Both the position numbers and the translations under genes were made by a program. The notes beneath the pieces were generated by a model that saw nothing but the letters and a program-made list of their open reading frames with translations, searched no databases and was not told where the DNA came from. Shown piece by piece: positions 51,419 through 60,913 of a stretch of 64,000 nucleotides of DNA; within the stretch, counting starts at the first letter, position 1, and every line of letters starts with the position of its first letter. The DNA comes from Candidatus Acidiferrum typicum (GTDB lineage Bacteria; Acidobacteriota; Terriglobia; Acidiferrales; UBA7541). The stretch spans positions 116,739 to 180,738 of the forward strand of contig DLMH01000014.1 in the NCBI GenBank assembly GCA_002478115.1. Reading direction: 5' to 3'.

Positions 51419-52534
51419 TTACGCGCTCCGCCCCACTTTTTTGCCTGCTACCGACTGCAATTCCACGAGCGCCTTTTCGATCCCGGCGCGATTCACATTC
51501 CAGTGCGTCACCATGCGCACCGAATACAGCGCCGTGTCCTGCGCCCACACGCCCTTGCCGTGCAGCGCGTCGCACAGCTCCACCGCGTTCATGCCGCTCC
51601 CCGTGCAATCGAAAATTACGATGTTGCTCTTCACGCTGGCCGGATCGATCTGCAATCCCGGAATCGCCGCGATGCCCTGCGCCAGGCGGCTGGCGTTTTC
51701 GTGATCCTCGTGCAGACGCGAAGGCGACTTTTCCAGCGCAATCATTCCCGCCGCCGCAAGCACGCCCACTTGCCGCATGCCGCCGCCAAACATCTTGCGG
51801 TAGATGCGCGCCCGCTCGATGAACTCCTTCGACCCGGCAATCATCGAGCCCACCGGCGCTCCCAAGCCTTTCGACAGGCAGAACATCACGGAATCCACCT
51901 TCTGGGTCATGCGCGCCACGTCATCGCCCAACGCTACGGCGGCATTGAAAATCCGCGCCCCATCCAGATGCACCTTCAAACCCAGTGCGTGCGCGTGATC
52001 GCAAATGTCATTCACGCGCTCCGTGGGATAAACCGTGCCGCCGGTCATGTTGCTGGTGTTCTCCAGGCACACCAGCGCCGTCTGCGAGTCGTAATAAATC
52101 TTGGGACGGACGACCGCCTCGATCTGCTTCCACGTCAGGATGCCGTCGTCGCCGCCGCGCGTCGCACGAGGCATGCAGCCCGCAATGGCCGACATGGACG
52201 CCAGTTCATACAGGTTGACGTGGCTGCGCTCCTCGCAAATCACTTCGCTGCCGTGATGCGTCCAAATTTTGATGCAGATCAGGTTGCCCATGCAGCCCGT
52301 GGGCACAAACAGTGCCGCTTCCTTGCCGAACATTTCCGCGGCGCGCTTCTGCAGGAGGTTGACCGTGGGGTCCTCGCCGTAAACGTCGTCACCCACCGCT
52401 GCCGCGGCCATGGCGCGGCGCATTTCCTCGCTCGGGCGCGTCACCGTATCGCTGCGCAGGTCCACCACGCCATCCGCCGGCGCAACGTCATCCGGGTCCA
52501 CCATCTGATTCCCTTTTGCCACTGTATAACTCAT
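51419..52534 (-). CDS. low-specificity threonine aldolase
   Basis: PLP enzyme splitting L-threonine/allo-threonine to glycine and acetaldehyde. 371 residues from the ATG at 52534 with GGAGAA upstream. Family marks: VVDLRSDTVTRPSEEMRRAM, VGDDVYGEDPTVNLLQ, FVPTGCMGNLI, HLDGARIFNA (PLP-binding Asp and Arg) and the Schiff-base lysine in FCLSKGLGAPVGSMIAG. Cytoplasmic. Followed by the M2 peptidase about 50 bases on. Confidence 0.92.
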   Translation of the reverse strand: MSYTVAKGNQMVDPDDVAPADGVVDLRSDTVTRPSEEMRRAMAAAAVGDDVYGEDPTVNLLQKRAAEMFGKEAALFVPTGCMGNLICIKIWTHHGSEVICEERSHVNLYELASMSAIAGCMPRATRGGDDGILTWKQIEAVVRPKIYYDSQTALVCLENTSNMTGGTVYPTERVNDICDHAHALGLKVHLDGARIFNAAVALGDDVARMTQKVDSVMFCLSKGLGAPVGSMIAGSKEFIERARIYRKMFGGGMRQVGVLAAAGMIALEKSPSRLHEDHENASRLAQGIAAIPGLQIDPASVKSNIVIFDCTGSGMNAVELCDALHGKGVWAQDTALYSVRMVTHWNVNRAGIEKALVELQSVAGKKVGRSA

Positions 52535-52586
52535 GTGTGCTTCTCCGTGTTCTCTGTGTCGCCGTGCCAACCTCTGTTGCCCTTAC

Positions 52587-53771
52587 TTACCGCAGCAATT
52601 CCACGATCACCTCGTTCGAGACGCTCAATTTTCCCGCCGCCAGCTTCACCAGTTCGCCATCGCGTTCGATCATTCCTGCCGCAGCCAGCCGCCCCACCTT
52701 CTCTTCGAGATTGACGCTGTATTCTCTCTGGATGCGCGGCAGATCGATGCCGCCAAGCTGCCGCAAGCCCAGGAAAAGCTCTTCTTCGAGTGCCTGCTCG
52801 CGTGTCACCTGCTCCACGCTTTCCACGGCGCTGCGCCCCGCGCTGATCGCGCCGACATAATCCGCTGCGTCATGCGTATTCGCCCAGCGCTGCGTTCCGG
52901 AAAACGAGTGCGCGCCCGCGCCAAATCCCAGGTACGCCTCGCGGCGCCAGTATTTCAGGTTGTGCCGCGAAGCATATCCCGGCTTGGCCCAATTGGAAAT
53001 TTCGTACTGCTCATAACCGGCACATTTCAAGATGGCCTGCGCGGTCTCGTAAAATTCCGCCATCTCATCTTCGCTGGGCAAATCTCGCGCGCTATAGCGC
53101 GTGCCGCCTTGCAGGACTTCCAGCCCCAACCGGCTTCCTTCATCGATTTCCATCATGTAAACGGAAACATGCTCGGGTGACAACGCGGCCAGTTCATCGA
53201 GGGACGTGCGCCAGCTTTCCCGCGATTGCTTCGGCAACCCGGCAATCAGATCGAAACTGATATTGCAAATCCCGGCGTCGCGCAGGATGGGCACCGCCCG
53301 GTAAATATCTTCGCGCCGGTGCAGGCGTCCCGCAGCCTTGAGCTCCTGATCCACGAATGATTGCGTGCCCAAGCTGATGCGATTAATTCCCGCGGCCACC
53401 CATTGCGCGGCCTTTTCGGCTTCGATGGTTTCCGGGTCGGCCTCGAGCGTCACCTCTTCCCACGCGCAGGCGAACGTCTCGCACAAAGCGCGCAGCATGT
53501 CCGTCAAAAGCAATGGCTCCAGCAAGCTCGGCGTGCCCCCGCCGATGTACACCGTGTCCACCACAACTCTCTCCGCGGCCGTTCGTTCTAGTGCTTTGCT
53601 CCACTCTACGCCCGCGGCGCGCAACAACGCTGCATGCCCGCGAATCTCCCGGCACACCGCTTCCGCATACGGAGCAAACCGCCCCGCCGACACCACGCCC
53701 GTGTGGAAGTTGCAGTAAGTGCACTTCGTCTGGCAAAAAGGCACCTGAATGTAGACGCCGGCTTTCCCCAT
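52587..53771 (-). CDS. hemW: radical SAM heme chaperone HemW
   Basis: Heme-binding radical SAM protein related to HemN, thought to insert heme into respiratory proteins. About 394 residues from the ATG at 53771 (an ATG at 53795 is also possible). The CxxxCxxC 4Fe-4S motif is CQTKCTYC (13-20), then VDTVYIGGGTPSLLEPLL, and HNLKYWRR, the HemW-type HNxxYW heme motif. Lacks the extra Cys of oxygen-independent coproporphyrinogen oxidase. Downstream of the threonine aldolase gap, with no other heme gene close by. Confidence 0.9.
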   Translation of the reverse strand: MGKAGVYIQVPFCQTKCTYCNFHTGVVSAGRFAPYAEAVCREIRGHAALLRAAGVEWSKALERTAAERVVVDTVYIGGGTPSLLEPLLLTDMLRALCETFACAWEEVTLEADPETIEAEKAAQWVAAGINRISLGTQSFVDQELKAAGRLHRREDIYRAVPILRDAGICNISFDLIAGLPKQSRESWRTSLDELAALSPEHVSVYMMEIDEGSRLGLEVLQGGTRYSARDLPSEDEMAEFYETAQAILKCAGYEQYEISNWAKPGYASRHNLKYWRREAYLGFGAGAHSFSGTQRWANTHDAADYVGAISAGRSAVESVEQVTREQALEEELFLGLRQLGGIDLPRIQREYSVNLEEKVGRLAAAGMIERDGELVKLAAGKLSVSNEVIVELLR

Positions 53772-53840
53772 CGCCCCAAACTTTAGCACACCCATTTCGT
53801 CCAGGCATGGCTACTCAACTTGCGGAAAGAGCGCCCTTCC

Positions 53841-53961
53841 GTCATTCCGAACGGAGTCTGCGGAGTGAGGTACGCTTTTCCATCGCACGTTTTTTGTGCG
53901 ATGAATCCCTCTCTTCTTGGGTTTCCGCCAAAGAGAGATTCCTCGCTTCGCTCGGAATGAC
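53841..53961. repeat. complete family C element with terminal inverted repeats
   Basis: Starts GTCATTCCGA and ends TCGGAATGAC, a perfect ten-base inverted pair. The interior has an ATCGCAC...GTGCGAT hairpin and a CCTCTC...GAGAG pairing. About 121 bases. It lies in the gene-free interval 53772-54209. Confidence 0.75.
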
Positions 53962-54096
53962 GAACCAAGCCCCTTTTTCCGCTACCTGTTCAGCCATCCC
54001 GTAACTCTCGCATTATCAATTCGGCTTCAGCCGCTGAGGGCCGCTTTTTCCAGTTCCCGCAGAAACTCTTTATTGGTCCCTGCACATGCCTAGCTT

Positions 54097-54125
54097 GTCA
54101 TTCCGAGCGAAGCGAGGAATCTGCT
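54097..54125 (+). repeat. family C partial end
   Basis: GTCATTCCGAGCGAAGCGAG, then GAATCTGC. One end only. Confidence 0.6.
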
Positions 54126-54209
54126 TTCGTCTTGCGCGAATAGGACAATGCTTCTCCACCATTGAATAGCCCCTGAGGAAATGTCATCAAGCATTTCCCC
54201 CTAGTCTCG

Positions 54210-54611
54210 CTACACGCGATCGGGCAGCACCTTCAGGTACACGTGCCGTTCCCGCGGCCCGTCAAACTCCGCGAAGAAAATTCCCTGCCAGCGTCCCAGC
54301 GCCAGCTTCCCTTCTTCCACGAAAACGAACTGGCTCACGCCGACGAGCATGGTCTTTACATGCGAATCGGAATTGCCCTCGCTGTGGCGATACGGCCCGG
54401 CCAGAGGCACCATCCTGTCCAGCGCGCCCTCGGCGTCGCTTGCCACGTCCGGGTCGGCGTGCTCATTGATCAGAATCGCAGCGGTCGTGTGCGGCACATA
54501 GAGGAAGCACGTGCCCACGCGCACGCCCAGCGCCGTCACCACGCGCTGCACCTCCACGGTGATGTCCACCATCTGCGTGCGCCGGTCGGTTCTTACGCGT
54601 ATGCTCTGCAT
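54210..54611 (-). CDS. YjbQ-family protein (UPF0047, thiamine-phosphate synthase-like activity)
   Basis: About 133 residues from the ATG at 54611, which has AGGGAGA at good distance (an ATG two codons earlier is possible). The fold marks are VGTCFLYVPHTTAAILINEH, ADPDVASDAEGALDRMVP, YRHSEGNSDSHVKTMLVGVS and GRWQGIFFAEFDGPRERHVY, with conserved His residues that bind the metal. Some members show thiamine-phosphate synthase side activity; the main role is uncertain. It stands alone. Confidence 0.88.
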   Translation of the reverse strand: MQSIRVRTDRRTQMVDITVEVQRVVTALGVRVGTCFLYVPHTTAAILINEHADPDVASDAEGALDRMVPLAGPYRHSEGNSDSHVKTMLVGVSQFVFVEEGKLALGRWQGIFFAEFDGPRERHVYLKVLPDRV

Positions 54612-54696
54612 TTTCATTCTCCCTGGACGTGAAACCCTAAACCTGAAATCCAAAGCTCACCAATCATGGGTCTCTGCTTATGTAATGTCCAAGCGT

Positions 54697-54815
54697 GTCA
54701 TTCCCAGCGGAGCGAGGAATCTGCTTTTCCTGTGCACATCATTCACCACCCAAAATTTGTCATTCCGACCGGAGGGACGGCGCTTTTGGCCGTCCCGAAG
54801 CGGAGGAATCCCTCT
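54697..54815 (+). repeat. two family C elements in tandem
   Basis: A partial element begins GTCATTCCCAGCGGAGCGAG (54697); a second full-stem element begins at 54759 with GTCATTCCGACCGGAG and a GGGACGGC/GCCGTCCC-like stem, then AGCGGAGGAATC. Part of the 432-base gap 54612-55043. Confidence 0.65.
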
Positions 54816-54920
54816 TCCGCTTCAAATTTCAATCCAAAAGTAATGTATAGGAGCGCAGCACGGCAAAGTACAGGGAAATCTACCTACAGCTAGCGGTGTG
54901 TCCCACGGGTTCGTTGTACT

Positions 54921-54995
54921 TCTCTTTAGGGTGTCAGGGCTTCAGCCCTGACATTAGGCCTGCAAGATGAGTTGGGCTTTAGCCCCTGAAGGTTC
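54921..54995 (+). repeat. family A REPIN-like doublet
   Basis: TTTAGGGTGTCAGGGC-TTCA-GCCCTGACATTAG is the first hairpin (54933-54952). GGGCTTTAGCCCCTGAAGG at 54972-54990 is the second. Confidence 0.75.
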
Positions 54996-55043
54996 TGCAC
55001 ATCTTCACATTATTCTCAAGACAAAATACAAGCATGTCACGCC

Positions 55044-56657
55044 TTACGGGATAGGCACGATGCAGTGTTGCCCGGGCTTCTTGGCGCTGGCCAGCTTCTG
55101 CAATTCCTTCAACCCCTCGCTGCCCCAGCGCGCCAGAAACGGCAGGAAACACAAATCACGCGATTGCAGCCCCTTCTGCGGATATAGCAGGTTCTCCAGG
55201 AACTCCTCATGCTGGACGAGGATCTTCTCGTGCCGGTCCAGCGAAGCGCCGGTTTTTTCGCGCAAGCGTTGCAACTGGTAGCGCATGCGCTTTTCCACGC
55301 GCGTGATTGTCCCCTGAACCGTGGGATCCACTTTGGCGATGGCCCGGTGCAGCTTCTTCAGGTTCTTTTCCGTCTGCCGCAAATTCGTGTCGAACTCCCG
55401 CGCCAGTTTCTTCGGCACATTGGCCCCGTACATCTTCTTCCGCAATTCCTGCTTGCCTTTCCAGGCATCTTCCACGTCCAGGCCATACTTCTTCAGCAGC
55501 CGGCCGGCCTTCGGATCAACCAGAGTGAAGTCCGCGCGTGGCAGAATCACCGGCATGCGGCCCAGCAGCTTTTCGTACAGCACCTGCGATTGCGCGAAAT
55601 AAGAAATCTCCGCCGGGCCTCCGAAGTACGCCACCGTGGGCAGCAGATAATCCTGCACCACCGGCCGGAAGAGCGCGTTCGGGCTGAAGTTTTCCGGGCC
55701 CAGCTCCATGCAGCGCAACGCTTCTTCCCGCGGACAGCTTTTCCCTCCGCAATTGAAATTCCCGTTGGCCGCGGTAATCACCTGGCGCTTGCCGCCCTTC
55801 AGGGAGAATAGCAGCGTGCTGCGCGACGTCACTTTGACCTGCTCGTCATACCCGCCGTTCTCCAGCTTCTTGCCCCGGCGCAACAGCAACTCATTCAGCG
55901 TGTCGCGCTCCGCCAGCGCTGCCCGCAAAATGGGCGCTGCTACGCCGTGCAAGCGGTGATCCAGCGGATCGAGCAGGATGAGCCCATGATCCCCGAAGAG
56001 CCGGGCAAAGAGTTTGCCAAACGCGCTGGTGTAGGTATCCTCGCGCGTGTAGCTGCTGTGGAGAATCTCCGCAATCTGCGCGGCGGCTGGTCCGGTCAAT
56101 TGCGCGATGGCCTGTTCCACCAGCTCGACGACGCCGTCACCGAGCGGAATCGTGCCCACGGGTACCGCATCCTCCGCAGGCCTCGGAAGCTCCAGCCGGT
56201 ACAACTTGCCGTTGGCAAACCACGTGGTGTGGCGCACTTCGTCCACGTCATGATCTTCGGCGGCCATCCAGAAAACCGGCACGGCGGAAATGCCCTCGTC
56301 GGTCAGGTGGCGCGCCGTTTCGATAACGCTCAACGCTTTGTAAAACGCGTACGCCGGACCCCCGAAAAGCCCCACCTGCTGGCCGCTGACCACGGCAACG
56401 GCGCCCTCTTCCAGGCGCTTCAGATTCGCCTCGGTTTCCGCCCCGTGGCCATAGCGGAGGTTCTGGTCGCGCAGAATGCCCGCCACGGTCAGCCGGCGGT
56501 CGCGCGGAAAATCAAGCCCCTTCGCACAGGAAGCAACACCCTTCAGGTCCGGCCTGTGCGCAAAGAACTCCTTCACGGCGGAAAAGTTTTCATTGAAATC
56601 GCGAAAGAGCTTCGTCGTGTGCGGCAACTGCTGCGGCGGAATGGCGCGGCAATCCAT
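55044..56657 (-). CDS. bshC: bacillithiol biosynthesis cysteine-adding enzyme BshC
   Basis: Putative last enzyme of bacillithiol synthesis, joining cysteine to glucosaminyl-malate. 537 residues, the family's usual length. N-terminal Rossmann region with AVVSGQQVGLFGGPAYAFYK and FWMAAEDHDVDEVRHTTWF, then RPVVQDYLLPTVAYFGGPAE, and a long C-terminal coiled-coil (about 400-480: KLAREFDTNLRQTEKNLKKL). bshA and bshB are not present here. It is followed by no partner gene. Confidence 0.9.
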   Translation of the reverse strand: MDCRAIPPQQLPHTTKLFRDFNENFSAVKEFFAHRPDLKGVASCAKGLDFPRDRRLTVAGILRDQNLRYGHGAETEANLKRLEEGAVAVVSGQQVGLFGGPAYAFYKALSVIETARHLTDEGISAVPVFWMAAEDHDVDEVRHTTWFANGKLYRLELPRPAEDAVPVGTIPLGDGVVELVEQAIAQLTGPAAAQIAEILHSSYTREDTYTSAFGKLFARLFGDHGLILLDPLDHRLHGVAAPILRAALAERDTLNELLLRRGKKLENGGYDEQVKVTSRSTLLFSLKGGKRQVITAANGNFNCGGKSCPREEALRCMELGPENFSPNALFRPVVQDYLLPTVAYFGGPAEISYFAQSQVLYEKLLGRMPVILPRADFTLVDPKAGRLLKKYGLDVEDAWKGKQELRKKMYGANVPKKLAREFDTNLRQTEKNLKKLHRAIAKVDPTVQGTITRVEKRMRYQLQRLREKTGASLDRHEKILVQHEEFLENLLYPQKGLQSRDLCFLPFLARWGSEGLKELQKLASAKKPGQHCIVPIP

Positions 56658-56707
56658 GAACGTTTAGATGATAATCGCAGTTAAAGGTGACGGCAATCCC
56701 GCTCCGG

Positions 56708-57604
56708 TTAGACGCGCGCGGCGGACGTTTCGTGCAGCGTCAGAAGCGCGGCGATCTGCTGCTTCTTCTCTTCCGTCAGGGGCAAAAGCGGCAATCGCGG
56801 CACTCCACCATTGTAGCCGCGCAGGTCCATCGCATATTTCACGCCGGCAATTCCGTTTTCAGAGACGATGCACTTGGAGGTGTTCGCCAGGGAGAGTTGC
56901 AGCCCCTTCGCCTGCTCATGCTTCCCCTGCTGCACCAATTCGTACAGCTCCACGAATTTTTCTGGCAGCGCCGACGCCAGCGCCAGGATCGCTCCGCTGG
57001 CGCCCACGGCCAATGCCGGGTACACCACCGCCGCGCCGCCCGTGAGCACTTGAAAACTCGCGGGCGCGCCGGAAACAACCTCGCCAACTCGCTGCACGCT
57101 GCCGGAGCTGTCCTTGATCCCGGCAATGTTGGGATGCTCGGCGAGCTTAAGAATCTCCGGAGATTCCAGCGTCACGCCCGTGAACGCCGGAACGGAATAG
57201 AGCAGCACGGGAATCGGCGAGGCATCCGCAACGGCGCGGTAATGCCGGATGTAGGTTTCCGCACGATATACGGGTTTGTAATAATATGGCGTCTTCACCA
57301 GCGCGGCTTGATAGCCGAGCACCGCCGCGCGCTTGGTGCGCGCGATCGTTTCCGCCGTGGATTCCGCGCCAGTCCCCGCGATCAGCAACTTTCCCGGCGC
57401 AGCCACTTCTTTCACCGCCGCGAGCACGGCGTCCTCCTCCGCGCGCAGAAGCATCACCGCCTCGCCGGTTGAGCCAAGCACCAGGTAGCCCGCCAGGCCG
57501 GTCTTGTTGTAACGGCGGATATTTTCTTTCAACCTGCCAAGGGAAACCCAGCCATCCGCCTCAAAGGGCGTCGTCAGCGCCGGAAATATACCGCGAAACT
57601 CCAC
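56708..57604 (-). CDS. dihydrodipicolinate synthase/N-acetylneuraminate lyase family protein
   Basis: Class I aldolase TIM barrel, 298 residues. Family marks: GSTGEAVMLLRAEE, the Tyr motif KTPYYYKPVYRAETYIRHY and the Schiff-base lysine in GIKDSSGSVQR. The start is GTG; its GGAGG lies inside the last codons of carB, three bases before carB ends, so the genes overlap functionally. DapA (lysine/DAP synthesis) is possible, but several subfamilies share these residues, so the substrate is open. Confidence 0.87.
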   Translation of the reverse strand: MEFRGIFPALTTPFEADGWVSLGRLKENIRRYNKTGLAGYLVLGSTGEAVMLLRAEEDAVLAAVKEVAAPGKLLIAGTGAESTAETIARTKRAAVLGYQAALVKTPYYYKPVYRAETYIRHYRAVADASPIPVLLYSVPAFTGVTLESPEILKLAEHPNIAGIKDSSGSVQRVGEVVSGAPASFQVLTGGAAVVYPALAVGASGAILALASALPEKFVELYELVQQGKHEQAKGLQLSLANTSKCIVSENGIAGVKYAMDLRGYNGGVPRLPLLPLTEEKKQQIAALLTLHETSAARV

Positions 57605-57607
57605 GTC

Positions 57608-60600
57608 TCAATCGCCTCCGCTGGAGTTGCCGGTCGCCGTCACGCTGTTCCGGTGCAGATCCTGCAGGCAGGATACTTCGCGCTGCAATTCGAGAAGCGC
57701 GTGAATCCCGCGCACCGCCGCTTGTGCCGCGGACATCGTCGTGATGCAGGTAATGTTGTAGCGAATCGCCGCGCGCCGGATGGATTTCTCGTCGTAGAAC
57801 GATTCGCGGCCCAGCGGCGTGTTGATGACCAGATGGATTTTCCCGGTTTTGATCAGGTCGACGATATTCGGCCGCCCTTCGTTCACTTTGTAGACTTCAT
57901 CGCAGGGCACGCCCGTCGCGTGCAGCGCCGAGGCCGTGCCGCGCGTGGCCACCAGCTTGAACCCGAGCGCCACAAGCTCCTTGCCCACGGTGCCGACTTG
58001 CCGTTTGTCGCGATCGTTCACGCTGACGAACACCGTGCCCGTGCGCGGCAATTTCTGCCCCGCGGCGAGTTGCGCTTTCGCAAATGCCTGGCCATAGGAT
58101 GTCGATATCCCCATCACTTCACCGGTCGAGCGCATTTCCGGGCCGAGGATCGTATCCACGCCGCGGAATTTGTTGAACGGAAAAACCGGCGACTTCACGG
58201 AGTAATATTCGTGCACGGATATTTCCGCCACGCCGTTGTGGTGCACCAGCGGCAATTGCATGTCCGCCAGGCGCCGCCCGACCACCAGCCGCGCCGCAAC
58301 TTTCGCCAGCGGCACTCCGGTGGCTTTGCTGACGAACGGCACGGTCCGCGAAGCGCGCGGATTCACTTCCAGCACGTACACCGTTTCGCGCTGGATGGCG
58401 TACTGCACATTCATCAAGCCAACCACTTTCAGCGCCAGCGCCAGCCGCTTCGTGTAGTCCCGGATCGTCTCCAGCACCTTCGGCGAGAGGCTCACCGGCG
58501 GCAGCACGCACGAGGAGTCGCCGGAGTGCACTCCGGCCTCTTCGATGTGCTCCATGATTCCGCCGATCACCACGTCCGTGCCGTCGGCGAGCGCGTCCAC
58601 GTCCACTTCCGTGGCTTCTTCCAGGAACTGGTCGATCAGCACCGGCCGCGCCGGCCCCATCATCGCCGCTTGCGCCACATATTCCTGCACGGTGTTCACG
58701 TCGTAGGCGATCACCATCGCCCGCCCGCCGAGCACGTAACTCGGCCGCACCAGCACCGGCAATCCGATTTCACCGGCAACGCGCGCGGCTTCTTCCGGCA
58801 CCAGCGCCGTGCCGTTGCGCGGTTGCGGAATGCGCAATTCGTCCAGCAAGCGCCCGAAGCGCCGGCGGTCTTCGGCCAGGTCAATGGACTCCGGCGCCGT
58901 GCCCACGATGGGCACGCCATTCCGCTTCAATTCCAGCGCCAGGTTCAGCGGCGTCTGCCCTCCGAACTGCACGATTACGCCCTGCGGCTTTTCGCGTTCG
59001 ACGATCGAGAGCACGTCTTCAAGAGTCAGCGGCTCGAAGTACAAGCGGTCCGAAGTGTCGTAGTCGGTCGAGACCGTCTCCGGATTGCAATTGACCATCA
59101 GCGTCTCGAACCCGTCGGCGTGCAGCGCAAACGAAGCGTGGCAGCAGCAGTAGTCAAATTCGATGCCCTGCCCGATGCGGTTGGGCCCGCTGCCCAGTAT
59201 CATGATTTTCGGTTTGTGCGTGGCGTCGGTTTCGTCTTCGTCCTCGTAGGTTGAATACATGTACGGCGTGAAGGACTCGAATTCCGCGGCGCAGGTGTCC
59301 ACGCGCTTGAAGACCGGGGCAACGCCATAGCGCGCGCGTTGCAGGCGCACCACCGCCGGCGTGGTCTTCCAGATTTGCGCCAGTTGCTCGTCGCTCGTGC
59401 CGATGCGCTTCACTTCCCTCAGCAAATCCTTCGAGGCGGTTTCCACCGTCACCGTGGCGGCGCGGCGATTGACGGCGTTGATCTCTTCTATTTGGTGAAT
59501 GAACCACGGGTCGATTTTCGTGAGTTCGCATATTTCCGCGGCCGGCAACCCGTGCTCCACCGCCGTCAGAATCCAGTGGATGCGGTCGGGCCGCGGCGTG
59601 GCCAGCTTTTCGCGCAGCAGCGAGTCCGGCGCTTCGGCGGGCGCGCGCCACGGCGTGCTCGGCTCCAGCGAACGTATGCCCTTCTGCAGCGCTTCCTTGA
59701 ACGTTCGCCCGATGGCCATCACTTCGCCCACGGACTTCATCTGCGTGCCCAGCGTCGTATCGGCGCCCGCAAACTTCTCGAACTGCCACTTCGGAATTTT
59801 CACCACCACATAGTCGATGGTCGGTTCGAAGCACGCCGGCGTTTTTTTGGTGATGTCATTGGGAATTTCGTCCAGCGACATCCCCACCGCCAGGCGCGCG
59901 GCAATTTTCGCGATCGGGAAACCGGTCGCTTTGCTGGCCAGCGCGGAGCTGCGGGAAACCCGCGGATTCATCTCGATCACCACCATGCGCCCGTTTTCCG
60001 GGTTCACCGCAAACTGCACGTTGGACCCGCCGGTTTCCACGCCCACTTCGCGGATAATCGCCGCCGCGGCATCCCGCATGCGCTGGTATTCCTTATCGGT
60101 GAGCGTCTGGGCAGGCGCCACCGTAATCGAATCGCCGGTGTGCACGCCCATGGGATCGAAGTTCTCGATCGAGCAGATCACCACGAAGTTGTCGCGGAAG
60201 TCGCGCATCACTTCCAGTTCATACTCTTTCCAGCCCAGCACCGATTCTTCCACCAGCGCTTCGTGCACCGGGCTCACGTCCAGCGCGTGCGCGATGGCTT
60301 CGGCAAACTCTTCCTTGTTGTAGGCGATCGACCCGCCGGTACCCCCAAGCGTGAACGATGGCCGGATCACCAGCGGAAATCCCAATTGATCGCAGAGCCG
60401 CAGCGCATCTTGCGCGTTATTGACCAGCGCCGAAGCGGGCACCTCCAGCCCAATCTTGCGGCAGGCATCCTTGAACCACAGGCGGTCTTCGGCAACCTTG
60501 ATGGCCCGCAGCGACGCCCCGATCATTTCCACTTTGTATTTTTCGAGGATGCCGCTTTCGGCCAGCTCGACCGCAAGATTTAGCGCCGTCTGGCCGCCAA

Positions 60601-60868
60601 CGGTCGGCAAAAGCGCGTCGGGCCTTTCCTTGATCAGGATTTCCTCGAGATATTCCTTCGTCAGCGGCTCGATGTACGTGCGGTGCGCCAGTTCCGGGTC
60701 GGTCATGATCGTGGCGGGATTGGAGTTCACCAGCACGATTTCGTAGCCCTCGGCCCGCAGCGCCTTGCACGCCTGCGCCCCGGAGTAGTCGAACTCACAA
60801 GCCTGCCCAATCACGATCGGCCCGGAGCCGATGATCAGTATCTTCTTGATGTCATTACGTTTTGGCAT
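57608..60868 (-). CDS. carB: carbamoyl-phosphate synthase large subunit
   Basis: Makes carbamoyl phosphate from bicarbonate, ammonia (from CarA) and ATP for pyrimidine and arginine synthesis. 1086 residues with two ATP-grasp halves: first [20 protein letters not shown] and SGTxG-like [13 protein letters not shown], second [20 protein letters not shown] and [15 protein letters not shown]-terminal MGS-type allosteric domain ([14 protein letters not shown]). The start is ATG. It is separated from carA by the RAYT insertion at 60914-61500. Confidence 0.96.
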   Translation of the reverse strand: MPKRNDIKKILIIGSGPIVIGQACEFDYSGAQACKALRAEGYEIVLVNSNPATIMTDPELAHRTYIEPLTKEYLEEILIKERPDALLPTVGGQTALNLAVELAESGILEKYKVEMIGASLRAIKVAEDRLWFKDACRKIGLEVPASALVNNAQDALRLCDQLGFPLVIRPSFTLGGTGGSIAYNKEEFAEAIAHALDVSPVHEALVEESVLGWKEYELEVMRDFRDNFVVICSIENFDPMGVHTGDSITVAPAQTLTDKEYQRMRDAAAAIIREVGVETGGSNVQFAVNPENGRMVVIEMNPRVSRSSALASKATGFPIAKIAARLAVGMSLDEIPNDITKKTPACFEPTIDYVVVKIPKWQFEKFAGADTTLGTQMKSVGEVMAIGRTFKEALQKGIRSLEPSTPWRAPAEAPDSLLREKLATPRPDRIHWILTAVEHGLPAAEICELTKIDPWFIHQIEEINAVNRRAATVTVETASKDLLREVKRIGTSDEQLAQIWKTTPAVVRLQRARYGVAPVFKRVDTCAAEFESFTPYMYSTYEDEDETDATHKPKIMILGSGPNRIGQGIEFDYCCCHASFALHADGFETLMVNCNPETVSTDYDTSDRLYFEPLTLEDVLSIVEREKPQGVIVQFGGQTPLNLALELKRNGVPIVGTAPESIDLAEDRRRFGRLLDELRIPQPRNGTALVPEEAARVAGEIGLPVLVRPSYVLGGRAMVIAYDVNTVQEYVAQAAMMGPARPVLIDQFLEEATEVDVDALADGTDVVIGGIMEHIEEAGVHSGDSSCVLPPVSLSPKVLETIRDYTKRLALALKVVGLMNVQYAIQRETVYVLEVNPRASRTVPFVSKATGVPLAKVAARLVVGRRLADMQLPLVHHNGVAEISVHEYYSVKSPVFPFNKFRGVDTILGPEMRSTGEVMGISTSYGQAFAKAQLAAGQKLPRTGTVFVSVNDRDKRQVGTVGKELVALGFKLVATRGTASALHATGVPCDEVYKVNEGRPNIVDLIKTGKIHLVINTPLGRESFYDEKSIRRAAIRYNITCITTMSAAQAAVRGIHALLELQREVSCLQDLHRNSVTATGNSSGGD

Positions 60869-60913
60869 GAAGTGTCGTCAGCTCATGAAATTTCGCCAGG
60901 CACAAAATTTCGT

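Noticed and set aside
49739..52714. Plus-strand open frame of almost 1000 codons antisense to the M2 peptidase and threonine aldolase
   Set aside because: Spans two well-supported minus-strand genes and shows only Arg/His-rich low-complexity sequence.
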